Origin: Streptomyces hygroscopicus
GTDB lineage: Bacteria > Actinomycetota > Actinomycetes > Streptomycetales > Streptomycetaceae
Direction of reading: 5' to 3'
Length of the DNA stretch: 64,000 nt
Assembly: GCA_002021875.1 (NCBI GenBank)
Contig: CP018627.1
Coordinates: forward strand, 1,612,001-1,676,000
Positions 13,301 through 22,500 of the stretch are shown here, in pieces. Every line of letters begins with the position of its first letter. The stretch's first letter is position 1. Below the pieces are notes generated by a model that saw nothing but the letters and a program-made list of their open reading frames with translations, ran no database searches and had not been told where the DNA came from. Position numbers and translations under genes: made by a program.

Positions 13301-13508
13301 CCCCGATCGCGTCCACACCGCCGGTGACCAGCCGCCACAGGTCCTCGGGCGTGTTCACCCCGCCCGGGAACCGGCACGCGATGCTCACGACCGCGATCGG
13401 CTCCTGGTATCGCTCCTCCACCTCGCGCAAACGCAGGCGCGTATCGTGCAGATCCGCGGAAACGCGCTTGAGATACTCGACCAGTTTCTCTTCATTCACG
13501 TTCACCAT
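1365..13508 (-). CDS. nigAV: Modular type I PKS, modules 7 and 8
   Basis: 4047 aa, two modules. Docking coil 1-35 ([13 protein letters not shown]). Module 7: KS (Cys206, VETACSSSL), AT (Ser657 in GHSQGEI; YASH 760-763, methylmalonyl), DH (His971, Asp1141), KR (Tyr1616 in QAGYAAAN; LDD B-type motif), ACP (Ser1779). There is no ER, so the product is an alkene (C16=C17 in nigericin). Module 8: KS (Cys2011), AT (Ser2466; YASH 2569-2572, methylmalonyl), DH (His2781, Asp2950), ER (about 3290-3590, GMVPG type, GGVGTAA cofactor loop), KR (Tyr3753, LDD), ACP (Ser3922): full reduction. Methylmalonyl in module 8 separates this PKS from monensin, which uses malonate there. The tail ends FIDRELPS. The start is 41 nt below the preceding stop. 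An (Asn-Pro/Asn-Ala) repeat occupies residues 3211-3226. All catalytic residues are present. The symbol follows nigericin collinearity. Confidence 0.93.
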   Translation of the reverse strand: MVNVNEEKLVEYLKRVSADLHDTRLRLREVEERYQEPIAVVSIACRFPGGVNTPEDLWRLVTGGVDAIGDFPTDRGWDLDSLYHPDPDHPGTTYVRRGGFLYDADRFDPQFFGISPREALATSPQQRLLLETAWEACERAGIDPVSLKGSRTGVYAGTATTGGATSGDLPQKGSEGYAGNAPSLLSGRVSYTFGLEGPAVTVETACSSSLVAIHLACQALRQEECTLALAGGVTVMATPEVFTGFSRQRGLSPDGRCKAFSVHADGTGWGEGVGLVLLERLSDARRNGHEVLALIRGSAINQDGASNGFTAPNGPSQQRVIRQALASARLAPSEVDAVEAHGTGTKLGDPIEADALIATYGRDRPEDRPLWLGSLKSNIGHTQGAAGVAGVIKMVMALRYGVLPATLHAEELTPHVEWDGGGVRLLTEAVEWPTGERPRRAGVSSFGISGTNAHVIVEQAPEGDVESASSEVGGVVPWVVSGRSAEALRGQAAALVERAGGASELSAVEVGWSLVTTRSVFEHRAVVVGADRAELVAAVEALAGGVSHSGVVQSGGAALVGDVGPVLVFPGQGSQWVGMGAELLEVSAVFAARVGECERALSAYVDWSLMDVLRGVEGAADLGRVDVVQPVLWAVMVSLAAVWAGYGVCPAAVVGHSQGEIAAAVVAGALSLEDGAKVVALRSKALRQLAGGGAMASLGVGQERAGQLLSELGGQAAGVGVAAVNGPFSTVVSGPPEQVAAVVAACQEVGERARLIEVDYASHGPQVEEIRGELNEVLAGVRPLDTSGSGTAFYSTVTGGRTATTDLDTGYWVANLRERVRFTDAVEALLADGHRVFIEASTHPVLTLGLQETFEEADIPAVTVPTLRRDHGGQAQLLHSLAQAFTAGVDVDWSAAFPADPTPRTVDLPTYAFQRQRYWATATGGVGDVGAAGLQRLEHPLLRAAVGLADGGLVLTGRVSATGGDGWLGDHVVAGVPLAPGAALVEWALRAADEAGCGGIEELALQVPLVLPPSGGLRVQIVVGEAAEDGRRDVRVHSRPDRDAEPGADPDWVTHAEGVLSPPAAPGAAEELGGVWPPEGAKPMDVEGFYEHAVASGYAYGPSFQGLRAVWRDGADLLAEVALPEAAGDADGFGIHPALLDAALHPMLLAADIESADDGGMRLPFAWNGVSLWAAEATTVRVRLSPRQPSPHQDGAVGERGVRVVVADAMGAPVLTVDSLTMRPADPHQLRAGDGRGVDGLFTLDWIPMPGVSEVETSDAMGWVVLGEDALHLAEEPGLGDGGVVCHPGLEALAATLDEGASPPAFAVTHLPAGGGLPGAGAAATAADGLAAVGRALELLQGWLAEPRLAETRLVVVTRGAVSTIGPEDGDFGDEELNVAAAGLWGLLRSAQAEHPDRFVLLDLHQATESAAGDVANAVVRAVRADESQAALRAGGLMVPRLTRARDTGGADEPDSGGLAPGGLDPDGTVLITGGTGLLGGLVAEHLVRTWQVKHLVLVSRRGSDAPGAPELAERLGDLGAQVRIAAVDVTDGDAVADAVAGIDPAHPLTGVIHAAGLLDDAVVTSQTREQVARVWAAKAAAAAHLHTATADFPLRMFVMYSSAAGVVGNAGQAGYAAANAFVDALVTHRRALGLPGLSLAWGLWAQSSEMTGHVGRADLTRLRGMRPLSSERGLALLDAACRFASPLMVAVDLDPAGAAGEDLPAVLRGLVAGRARRRMAEGGSSVSGLAGRLVGLGVGARLDVVVEVVRGGVAVVLGFGSVSEVRVDAAFKELGFDSLTAVELRNRLSVVTGLRLPATMVFDYPTPRVLAEYLCTRLTGETAGSRAPVAARADTDDPVAIIGMTCRFPGGANSPEALWDLVASGQDVIGEFPTGRGWDLDGLFHPDPDHPGTSYAHEGAFLYDADAFDAAFFGINPREALATDPQQRLLLEASWEVLERAGIDPVSLKGSATGVYAGVMYHDYAAGLSGGADVKLEGYAMLAGSGSVVSGRVAYTLGFEGPAVTVDTACSSSLVAMHLAAQALRQGECTLALAGGVTVMATPDVFTGFSRQRGLAPDGRCKPFAAAADGTGWGEGAGVLLLERLSDARRNGHEVLAVIRGSAVNQDGASNGLTAPNGPSQQRVIRQALASAGLSVSDVDAVEAHGTGTTLGDPIEAQALLATYGQDRPDGQPLLLGSIKSNIGHTQAAAGVAGVIKMVQAMRHGTLPASLHIDEPSPHVDWDSGAVRLLTEAVEWPNGERPRRAGVSSFGASGTNAHVILEQAPATPEEDGQTEPVSSDMGTVSWVLSARSAEALRGQAAALAERVGGASELSSGDVGWSLATTRSVFEHRAVALGDDRAELLAAVEALAADVSHPGVVQSGAAALAGDVGPVLVFPGQGSQWVGMGAELLQVSPVFAARVAECERALAPYVDWSLTDVLRGAEGAADLGRVDVVQPVLWAVMVSLAAVWAGYGVRPAAVVGHSQGEIAAAVVAGVLSLEDGAKVVALRSKALRRLAGGGAMASLGVGQERVGELLSGLGDQAAGVGVAAVNGPSSTVVSGPPEQVAAVVAACQEVGERARLIEVDYASHGPQVEEIREELNEVLAGVCPLDTSGSGTAFYSTVTGGRAVTADLDTGYWVANLRERVRFTDAVRALLADGHRVFIEASTHPVLTLGLQETFEEAEVTAVTVPTLRRDHGGQAQLLQSLAQAFTAGVGVDWTTLYPSSPAPRVVALPTYAFQRERYWLDGHGGRAGDPADLGLVSAGHPLLGAAVELADGRGHVLTGRISARTHTWLGEHVVADAVLVPGAALAEWVLRAADEVGCGGVDELALRVPLVLPLSGAQRVQVVVGEAAEDGRRDVRVYSRPAGEGDSATGWVCHAEGVLSAPADRSDEGLGLGGAWPPAGAAPLGVEGFYDRAAASGYAYGPSFQGLRAVWRDGADVCAEVALPEAAGEQAGFGIHPALLDAALHPALLIDQLDANDTDTDTEPGTEATDGQIWLPFAWNGVTLWAAGATTVRVRLSPQPENAEGERALRLTVADAVGAPVLTVDSVAMRPASVEQLRAAVAHGSHGTDSLFTVDWTPLPLAARAEEAAAGDDGWAVLGADGHPDPAALIAALGDEKPVPPVVLADMTTLASPTGAGAEEASTEALSATERALELVRSWLAEPRLADARLVVVTRGAVAVDGPESTTRVDLAAAAVWGLVRSAQSENPGRFVLLDRDDDLDANPNPNPNANANANANRNPHTEAVHIAVARAVEMDEPQLALRAGRALVPRLVHAGTGGAGLVGPVEQPEAWRLDTAGTATLENVVPVPCPEVLEPLCAGQVRIAVRAAGVNFRDVLVGLGMVPGQTGLGGEGAGVVVDIGPEVTHVSVGDRVMGVLDQSFGPLAVTDARLLAPIPDGWSFRQAAAVPVAYLTAWYGLTDLAGLRPGESVLIHAATGGVGTAAVRIARHLGAEVYATASPGKHAVLEAMGIDEAHRASSRDLDFEETLRAATGGRGVDVVLNSLAGPFVDASLRLLREGGRLLEMGKTDVRDPELITAEYPGVTYRVYDLIADAGPDRIGQMLRELGELFASGVLEPPPVRAWPLSRAREALRYFSQAKHTGKLVLDVPAPVDPDGTVLITGGTGTLGRHVAEHLVRAWKIRHLLLVSRSGPEAPGAPELLAHLTDLGAEARIVAADVTDGAAVNDLVAGVDPAHPLTGVVHAAGALDDAVVTSQTPERLARVWAPKATAAAHLHAATAHLRLGMFVMFSSAAGVMGSPGQANYAAANAYCDALATHRQAMGLPAVSVAWGLWADVSGMTGHLDEADLARMSRSGIAAMSGEQALGLMDAACWHGAPQPAAVQLDLRALAAQPADTLPALLRTLLDNGTTTRRTAATGAPAAGLVAQLAAVPVEEQHRILLTLVRTQAAAVLGHTDAGAVSADTPFKDLGFDSLTGVELRNRLAAATGLRLPATVVFRHPTPSAIAAELREKLCPAQADTSAPVFGELERLEAAMARLVPHDEVRDRLAKRLEALLWRLTDDTPAEATGRHHPTVDDGALDSASDDELFEFIDRELPS
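2413..3255 (-). repeat. Near-identical tract: module 8 ER/KR copy of module 2
   Basis: About 840 bp aligns without length change to 39093-39935 (offset 36,680). It covers the cofactor half of the ER and the N-terminal part of the KR. Long blocks are identical, for example 2761-2899 and most of 3001-3255; a short divergent island lies at about 2900-2960. The tract stops before the GMVPG/GMYPG segment of the ER, which differs between the two modules. Confidence 0.85.
3831..3878 (-). repeat. Hexanucleotide tandem repeat inside module 8 (Asn-Pro/Asn-Ala array)
   Basis: Eight direct 6-nt units, GTTGGC or GTTGGG on the plus strand, sit in frame in the modules 7-8 gene. They encode a run of alternating Asn with Ala or Pro (residues 3211-3226) just before the ER, in the structural pseudo-KR/linker region after the DH. 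The unit is a multiple of three, so slippage would change length without a frameshift. Confidence 0.9.
6733..8399 (-). repeat. Mosaic duplicate: ACP7-KS8 region, copy of ACP5-KS6
   Basis: Matches 19023-20692 in the modules 5-6 gene (offset 12,290 in the KS, 12,293 in the ACP linker). Identical blocks include about 6733-6945, 7300-7550, 7620-7795 and 8041-8399 (one mismatch seen in the last). Divergent islands lie between them, notably around 7200, 7560-7615 and 7800-8040. This is the internal junction from the ACP of the first module to the KS of the second in both two-module proteins. Confidence 0.85.
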
Positions 13509-13549
13509 GAGGTTTCACCCGGCCTCAGCGATCGTCGCGCCCGGCACAT

Positions 13550-16500
13550 TCAGGACACACCCAGTTCGTTGTCGATGAAGTCGAGAACCTGGGCCGCGGA
13601 CGCGGACTCCAGCCTCTCCGCGGCGGTCATTTCTTCCTCCGCCGGCTTTCGTGTCGCTTTCCACTTCGCCAGCAGGCTTTCGAGCCGTGCCGTGACCGCC
13701 CCCGAATCGTCGTCTTCCATCTCGAGGCCGATCAGGGTGGCTTCGAGCCTGGCCAGTTCGTTGAGGACCGGATCGGCGCCGTCCCGGCCCGTGGCGGCGC
13801 CGACCGCCGGGGCGATGCGTTCCAGCAGGTAGTCGGCGAGCACGGCCGCCTCCGGATAGTCGAAGACGAGGGCGGCGGGCAGCCGCAGACCGGTGGCGGC
13901 GGCGAGCCGGTTGCGCAGTTCGACGGCGGTCAGGGAGTCGAAACCGAGCTCCTTGAAGTTGGTGTCGGCCTGTACCGCTTCGGCGTCGGCATGCCCGAGC
14001 ACGGTGGCCACATGGCCACGGACCAGCTGGAGTACCGTGCGGTGCTGTTCCGCCGCGGACAGGCCCGCCAGCCGCCCGGCCCAGTCGTCCGGCCGCGCAT
14101 CGGCTGCCGCCGCCGTACGCCGCGCCGCCGCGCCACCGGCGCCCGATGCGGCGAGGGCACGGAGCGTGGCGGGGAGGCCGTCGGCGGGTTGGGCGGCCAG
14201 GACACGGGTGTTCATGTCCGCCGCGATCAGCTGGTGGCCGCCGTGCTCGGCCGCCGCGTCGAGCAGCCGCAGGGCATGGTCGGCGGCCATCGCGGTGACG
14301 CCCGAGCGGGACATCCGGGCCAGGTCCGCGTCGGCGAGGCCGCCGGTCATCTCGCTGGATTCGGCCCACAGGCCCCAGGCCACCGAGACCGTCGGCAGGC
14401 CAAGAGCCTGACGGTGGGCCGCCAGCGCGTCGCAGAAGGCGTTGGCCGCCGCGTAGTTGGCCTGTCCCGGGCTGCCCATGACCCCGGCGGCCGACGAGAA
14501 CAGCACGAACGCGCCCAGGCGCAGATGTGCCGTCGCGGCGTGCAGATGCGCCGCGGCGGTGGCCTTCGCCGCCCAGACCCGCGCCAGCCGCTCGGGAGTC
14601 TGCGCGGTGACGACCGCGTCGTCCAGCACACCCGCCGCATGGATGACTCCGGTCAGCGGATGCCCGGGGTCGACCCCCGCCACCAGCTCCGCCACGGCTG
14701 CCGCTTCGGTGACATCGGCGGCGACGATCCGTACCCGCGCGCCCAGGGCGGCCAGCCGGTCGACGAGGTCCCGGGCGCCCGGTGCTTCCGGGCCACGGCG
14801 GCTCACCAGCAGCAGATGCCCGATCCGCCAGACGCGTACGAGGTGTTCGGCGACCAGCGCGCCCAGGGTGCCGGTGCCACCGGTGATGAGGACGGTGCCG
14901 TCCGGGTCCACCGGGGCGGGGACGTCCAGGACCAGCTTGCCGGTGTGCTTGGCCTGGCTGAGATGGCGCAGCGCCTCACGTGTCCGGCTGAGCGGCCACG
15001 TCCGCACCGGCAGTGGCCGCAGGGCTCCGGTGGTGAACAACTCGCCCAGTTCGCCCAGCATCCGGCCGATGTGTTCGGGCCCGGCGTCGGTGATCAGGTC
15101 GTAGACCTGGTACGTCACCCCGGGGTACTCCTCCGCGACGCGCTCGGGGTCACGGAGGTCGGTCTTGCCCATCTCCATCAGCCGGCCGCCCTCGCCCAGC
15201 AGCCGCAGGGAGGCGTCGACGAAGGGTCCGGCGAGGCTGTTGAGCACCACATCGAGGCCACGCCCGCCGGTGGCCTCGCGGAACACCTCCTCGAAGTCCA
15301 GATCGCGCGACGAGGCACGATGCGCCTCGTCGATGCCCATCGCCTCCAGCACCTCATGCTTGCCGGGGCTCGCCGTCGCGTAGACCTCCGCCCCCAGATG
15401 CCGGGCGATCCGTACGGCCGCCATGCCCACACCGCCGGTCGCGGCATGGATCAGGACCGTCTCCCCGGCCCGGAGCCGGGCCAGTTCCACGAGTCCGTAC
15501 CAGGCGGTCAGGAACGCCACCGGCACCGAGGCCGCCTGCGGAGAGGTCCACCCGGCGGGAACGGGCGCCACCATGCGGGTGTCGGTCACCGCCGTCGGGC
15601 CGAACGCGCGGTCGAAGACCCCCATGACCAGGTCGCCCACCGCGACCCCGGTCACCTCGGGGCCGACGTCCAGCACCACACCGGAGCCTTCGCCACCGAG
15701 CCCGGTCTGGCCGGGGACCATGCCCAAACTGATGAGCGCGTCGCGGAAGTTGATACCGGCCGCGTGCACCGCGACCCGCACCTGACGCGGTCCGAGGGGC
15801 TCGAGCACCTCCGGACACGGCACCGGCTTCACGTTCTCGACCGTGGCCGCGCCGGTCAGCTCCAGCCGCCATGCGGGCTGTCCCACCAGTGCGGCCACTC
15901 CCCCGCTGCTCACGCCACCGGCACGCATCAGCCGGGGCACCCGGAGCCGCCCCGCCCGCAGCGCGACCTGCGGCTCGTCCAGGTGCGCCGCCCAGGCCAC
16001 GGCGCTGCGCACACTCTCTTCGAGCGGCTCGGAGTCCGGGTCGAGATCGACCAGAAGGAATCGCCCCGGGTTCTCCGCCTGCGCACTGCGCACCAGTCCG
16101 CACACGGCGGCCCCGGCCACGTCCAGGCCGCCGTCTCCGGCGCCGTCCGCCTCGGAGGCGCCGTCCGCCTCCGAGGTGTCGACCGCCTCCGAGGTGTCGA
16201 CCGCCTCGGAGATGTCGACCGCGACCGCTCCCCGCGTGACCATCACCAGCCGGGTCTCGGCCAGCCGCGGTTCGGCCAGCCAGTCCCGCACCAGTTCCAG
16301 CGCCCGCTCCGAGGCCGCCAGACCGGCGGCCGCCAGGTCCGTACCCGCGTCCCCGCCGGACGAGCCGCCGAGCGCGGGCAGATACGCGACGGCCACCGAG
16401 GGGGCGGGGCCGTCACCGTCGAGGGCGGACACCAACGCCTCCAGATGCGGATGGTGTACCGCGCCCGGCACGATCGGCCCGCACTCCTGCGGGCCCAGAA

Positions 16501-19500
16501 CCACCCACTCGCCGCCGTCCGCCGGATCCGGCCCCTGGTGTCCGGCGCCGGTGTCCGGTGCGGGGACGGGCAGGGACGTCCACTCCAGGGTGAACAGCCC
16601 CTCCACCTCGGGCCCGCCGGAGGTGCGCAGTTGGTCGACGGCGGCCGGTCGCATCACCAGCGAGTCGACGGTCAGCACCGGACCGCCCAGTGCGTCGGCC
16701 ACCGCGACCCGCAGACCGCGCTCGCCCTCGGCGCCACCCGCCTCCTGCTCCTGGGGCGAGAGCCGGACTCGTACGGTCGTGGCACCGCCCGCCGACAGCG
16801 ATACCCCGTTCCAGGCGAACGGCAGCCACACCCGGCCGTCGTCGTGCTCCTGCCCGGGCCGGTCGAGGAGGAACGCCGGATGGAGCGCGGCATCCAGCAG
16901 TGCCGGATGGATACCAAATCCGTCCGGGTCTCCGGCGGCCTCGGGCAGCGCCACTTCGGCCAGGAGGTCCTCGCCGTCCCGCCATACGGCCCGCAGGCCA
17001 CGGAACGACGGCCCGTAGGCGTATCCCGACGCCGCGGCGCGCTCGTAGAACCCGTCCAGCCGTACGGGCTCCGCGCCCACCGGGGGCCACGCCCGGCCCG
17101 GCTCGTCCACCGGCTCCCGCGCGGGGCTCTGCGGGGACGGCGGGCTCAGGACGCCCTCGGCATGGCATACCCAGCCCGGTTCGGCACCGGGCTCGACATC
17201 GCGGTCGGGCCGGGAGTACACCCGCACATCACGCCGCCCGTCCTCGGTGGCCACGCCGACCACCACCTGAACGCGCAGCCCACCGGACGCGGGCAGCACG
17301 AGCGGGACCTGGAGCGCCAACTCCTCCACCCCGCCGCAGCCCGCCTCATCGGCGGCCCGCAGCGCCCACTCCACCAGCGCCGCGCCCGGCGCCAGCACGG
17401 CGCCAGCCATCACATGCTCGGCCAGCCAGCCCCCGGCACCGCCACCGGCCGAGATCCGGCCGGTGAGCACCAGCCCGCCGTCGGCGAGCCCGACGGCCGC
17501 CGGGAGATGCGCATGCTCCACCCGCTGCAGCCCGGCGGCCCCCACATCCCCCACGCCACCGCCCTGGGCCAGCCAGTAGCGCTCGCGCTGGAAGGCGTAC
17601 GTGGGCAGGTCGACCGTCCGAGGCGCCGGGTCGGCCGGGAACCAGTGGGCCCAGTCGACATCGGTGCCATGGGTGTGCAGTTGGGCGAGGGCGTGGCCGA
17701 GTGCGTACACATCGGGTCGTTTACGGCTCAGGGTGGCCGTCACCAGCGGAGTCGGCCGCTCGGCCCCGGCCCCGGCCTCGCCCTCATCGGCGTCGGCGTC
17801 GGTCGTCGCCCCGTCGGGGGTGAGGTGCTGAAGGGTGTGCTGGGTCGCGGTGGCGAGGACGGGGTCGGGGCCGAGTTCGAGGAAGACGCCGGTTTCGGGC
17901 GCGATATGAGCGACGGCGGGGTGGAATCGGACGGGTTGGCGGATGTGGCGCACCCAGTAGCCCGGTGTGGCCATCTCCTCGTCGGCCGGCTCACCGGTGA
18001 GGTTGCTGAGCACTGGGAGGGTGGGCCGGTGGAAGGTCAGGCCGTCGATGGCCTGCGCGAACGGCTCCAGGATGGGGTCCATCAGCGGGGAGTGGAAGGC
18101 GTGGCTGACGGTCAGGGTCCTGGTCTTGCGGCCCTTGGCCACCCAGTTGGCGCCGATATCGGCGACCAGCTCGATCGGACCGGAGACGACGGTGTTGCCA
18201 GGGGTATTGAGGGCGGCGATGCCCACCTGGCCTTCGTATCGGGCCAGGTCCTCGGCGAGTTCATCGGCGGTGGCCGCGATGGTGACCATGCCTCCGCCTT
18301 CGGGAAGCCCTCCCATCAGGGTGGCGCGGGCGGCGACGAGACAGCAGGCATCGGGGAGGTCGAAGACCCCGGCGATATGGGCCGCCGCGATCTCGCCGAT
18401 GGAGTGCCCGATGACCGCGTCGGGGCGTACGCCGACCGAGTCGAGCAGCCGGGCCAGGGCGATGTGCAGGGCGAACAGTCCGGCCTGGGCGTAGGTGGTG
18501 TGGTCCAGCAGCCTCGGCCGCTCGGCCACCCCGTGGAAGACCACGTCGCGGAGCGGATGTTCCAGGTGGGGGTCGAGCAGGCCGCAGACCTCGTCGAAGG
18601 CCGTGGCGAACACCGGGAACCGTTCGTACAGCCCGGCCCCCATCCCCTGGCGCTGGCTGCCCTGACCGCTGAAAAGCCACACGGTCTTGCCCGTCGCCGC
18701 GCCACTGGCGGGGAGCACTACACCCGGATGTGGTTCACCGCTCGCCAGTGCCTCCACGGCGGCCAACAGCTCGGCGCGGTCACCGCCCAACGCCACCGCC
18801 CGGTGCTCGAACAGCGATCGCGTGGTGGCAAGTGACCAGCCCACCTCGACCGTCGGCAGCTCCGGGCAGCTGGCGACGCGTTCGGCCAGCGCGGCGGCTT
18901 GGCCGCGCAGCGCCTCCGCACTCCGCGCGGACAGCGTCCATGGCACCGCCCGCGTGTCGGGGGAGATCACGGGTTCGGTGGTGACACGCTCGACCGGCTC
19001 GGGGGCCTGCTCCAGAAGGAGATGGGCGTTGGTGCCGGAGGCGCCGAACGAGGACACACCGGCCCGGCGCGGCCGCTCACCGTTCGGCCACTCCACCGCC
19101 TCGGTCAGCAGCCGCACCGCACCGCTGTCCCAGTCCACATGCGGGCTCGGCTCATCGATGTGCAGAGAGGCGGGCAGCGTTCCATGGCGCATGGCCTGCA
19201 CCATCTTGATGACGCCCGCCACACCCGCCGCCGCCTGGGCATGGCCGATATTGGACTTGATCGAGCCGAGCAACAGCGGCTGCCCGTCAGGGCGATCCTG
19301 ACCATAGGTGGCCAGCAGCGCCTGCGCCTCGATCGGATCACCCAGCGTCGTACCCGTACCATGCGCCTCCACCGCGTCGATGTCGGACGGCGACAGCCCG
19401 GCGCTCGTCAACGCTTGGCGGATGACTCGTTGCTGTGAGGGTCCGTTCGGCGCGGTGAGTCCGTTCGACGCACCGTCCTGATTGACGGCGGAGCCACGGA

Positions 19501-22500
19501 TCACGGCCAGGACGTCGTGACCATTGCGCCGGGCGTCCGACAGCCGCTCCAGCAGCAGTACGCCCACGCCTTCGCTCCAGCCGGTGCCGTCGGCGGCCGC
19601 CGCGAAGGGCTTGCACCGGCCATCGGGGGCCAGACCACGCTGACGGGAGAAACCGGTGAACACATCCGGCGTGGCCATAACCGTCACCCCACCGGCCAAC
19701 GCCAGCGTGCACTCCCCCTGCCGCAACGCCTGCGCCGCCAGATGCATCGCCACCAACGACGACGAACACGCCGTATCCACCGTCACCGCAGGACCCTCAA
19801 AGCCCAGCGTGTACGCCACCCGGCCCGAGACCACGCTGCCCGAACTGGCCAGCATGGCGTAGCCCTCCAGCCGCGCGTCGCCGCCGCTGAGCCCGGCCGC
19901 GTAGTCGTGGTACATCACGCCCGCATACACACCGGTCGGACTGCCCTTCAACGACACCGGGTCGATCCCCGCCCGCTCCAGCACCTCCCACGACGCCTCC
20001 AACAGCAACCGCTGCTGCGGATCAGTGGCCAGCGCCTCCCGCGGATTGATCCCGAAGAACGCCGCATCGAACGCATCGGCGTCGTACAGGAACCCGCCTT
20101 TGCGCGCGTACGAGGTGCCGGGGTGGTCTGGATCGGGGTGGAAAAGGCCGTCCAGATCCCAGCCTCGGCCGGTCGGAAACTCCCCGATGGCGTCACGGCC
20201 CGAGGCGACCAGATTCCAGAGCTCCTCCGGCGAACTGACCCCACCCGGGAACCGGCAGGTCATCGCGACGATGGCGATCGGCTCATCCGCGTCGGCCGCC
20301 GCCACGACGGGCGCGTGCGCGGCCGACCCGGCGGTCTCGCCGGTCAGCCGGGTGCACAGATACTCCGCCAGCACCCGAGGCGTCGGATAGTCGAACACCA
20401 TCGTCGCCGGCAACCGCAACCCCGTCACCACCGACAACCGATTACGCAACTCCACCGCCGTCAACGAATCAAAACCCAACTCCTTAAACGCAGCATCCAC
20501 CCGCACCTCACTCACAGAACCAAACCCCAACACCACCGCCACACCACCCCGCACCACCTCCACCACCACATCCAACCGAGCACCAACCCCCAACCCCACC
20601 AACCGCCCCGCCAACCCCGAAACCGACGAGCCACCCTCAGCCATCCGCCGCCTGGCCCGACCGGCCACCAACCCCCGCAACACCGCCGGAAGGTCCCCAC
20701 GGGCCACTCCGGCCGGATCGACGGCGGCGGCGACACACAGGGGGGCGCCCTGCGCACAGGCGGCGTCGAGCAGGCCCAGTGCCTTCTCGCTGGACATCGC
20801 GGCGATGCCCGAGCGGGACATCCGTGCTCGGTCCGTGGCGGCGAGTTTTCCGGTCATCTCGCTGGACTGGGCCCACAGGCCCCAGGCCACCGACAGTCCG
20901 GGAAGGCCACGGGCCTGACGGTGTGCGGCGAGGGCGTCACAAAAGGCGTTCGCCGCCGCGTAGTTGGCCTGACCCGGGCTGCCCATAACCCCGGCGGCCG
21001 ACGAGAACATCGCGAACAGGGACAGCGGAAGGTCGGCGGTGGCGGTGTGCAGATGCGCCGCGCCCGTGGCCTTGGCCGCCCACACCCGGGCCAGCCGTTC
21101 GGGTGTCTGGGAGGTCATCACCGCGTCGTCGAGCAGCCCCGTGGCATGGATGACACCGGTCAGCGGGTGCTCGGCCTCGACCCCCGCCACGAGCTCGGCC
21201 ACCGCCGACGCGTCCGTGACGTCCACGGCGGCGATCCGCACCCGCGCACCCAGCCCTTCCAGGCGGGCGGCCAGGTCGCGGGCGCCCGGCGCGTCCGGCC
21301 CGCGACGGCTCGCCAGGAGCAGATGGCCGACCTGCCACGTGCGCACCAGATGTTCGGCCACCAGGCCGCCCAGGGTGCCGGTGCCGCCCGTCACCAGCAC
21401 GGTGCCGTCAGGGGCAATCGCCGCCGCGGTGTCCCGCTCCTCCGGACCGCTGTCGGCGGATACACGGATCAGCCGTGGCACCCACGCCCGGCCATCCCGT
21501 ACGGCCAACTGCGGCTCCTCCAGGTCCACCGCCTGTGTGATGGCGTCCCGCAGGTGAAGGGCGAGGTCTCGATCTACATCCAGTTCGAGGTCGAGCAGAA
21601 GGAAGCGCCCCGGGTTCTCCGCCTGAGCGCTCCGCAGGAGACCCCACAGCGCGGCGGCGGCCACATCCGTACCGCCCTCGGCATCGGCGACGGCGACCGC
21701 GCCACGTGTCACCACGACCAACCGGGCATCGGCCAGTCGCGGCTCGGCCAGCCACTTCTGCACCAGCTCCAGGGCGCGTTGCGCCACCGCCAGACCAGCG
21801 GCCGCCATGTCGGTCGCGGAGTCGGCGTCCGAGCGCGGGAACTCGGCGAGAACCACGGCCGGAACCGGCTTCCCGTCATCGAGCCCGGCGAGAAACGCCT
21901 CCAGATCCGGATGTGCCCCCTCGGTCGCCAGCACCGCCCAGGTGTCGCGATCGACCACCGGCCCTTCAGTCCCCGTCGACTGCGGCAGTGGGGTCCAGTC
22001 CAGAACGAACAGACCGTCCACACCACGTGCCGCCGCGGCCTCCCGCAACTGCTTTACGGACGCCGGTCGCGTCACCAGGGAGTCGACCGTCAGAACGGGG
22101 TCGCCCACGGCATCGGCCACCACCAGTCGCAGCCCGCGCTCGCCCTCGGCGCCATCCCGATGCGGGGTGAGCCGTACGCGTACGGTGGTCGCTCCAGCGG
22201 CCCACAACGACACCCCGTTCCACGCGAACGGCAGGCGCACCTGGCCGCCGTCCCGCTCCCGCTCGGATCCGGTGTCGAGCAGAAGAGCCGGATGCAGGGC
22301 CGCGTCGAGCAGCGCCGGGTGGATGCCGAAGCCGTCCGCGTCCCCCGCCGCCTCGGGCAGCGCCACCTCGGCCAGCAGGTCAGCGCCGTCCCGCCACACG
22401 GCGCGCAGCCCCTGGAACGACGGCCCATACGCATAGCCGGACGCCTCGGAACGCTCGTAAAACCCCTCCAGATCCACCGGTTGCGCACCCGCCGGAGGCC

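Noticed and set aside
13991..18835. Very long open frames on the plus strand opposite the PKS genes (up to 1614 codons, also 19517-22720, 4647-7148 and others)
   Set aside because: They are antisense shadows produced by G/C wobble bias; the translations are Arg/His/Gly/Pro-rich with no domains, and the minus-strand PKS domains are complete.
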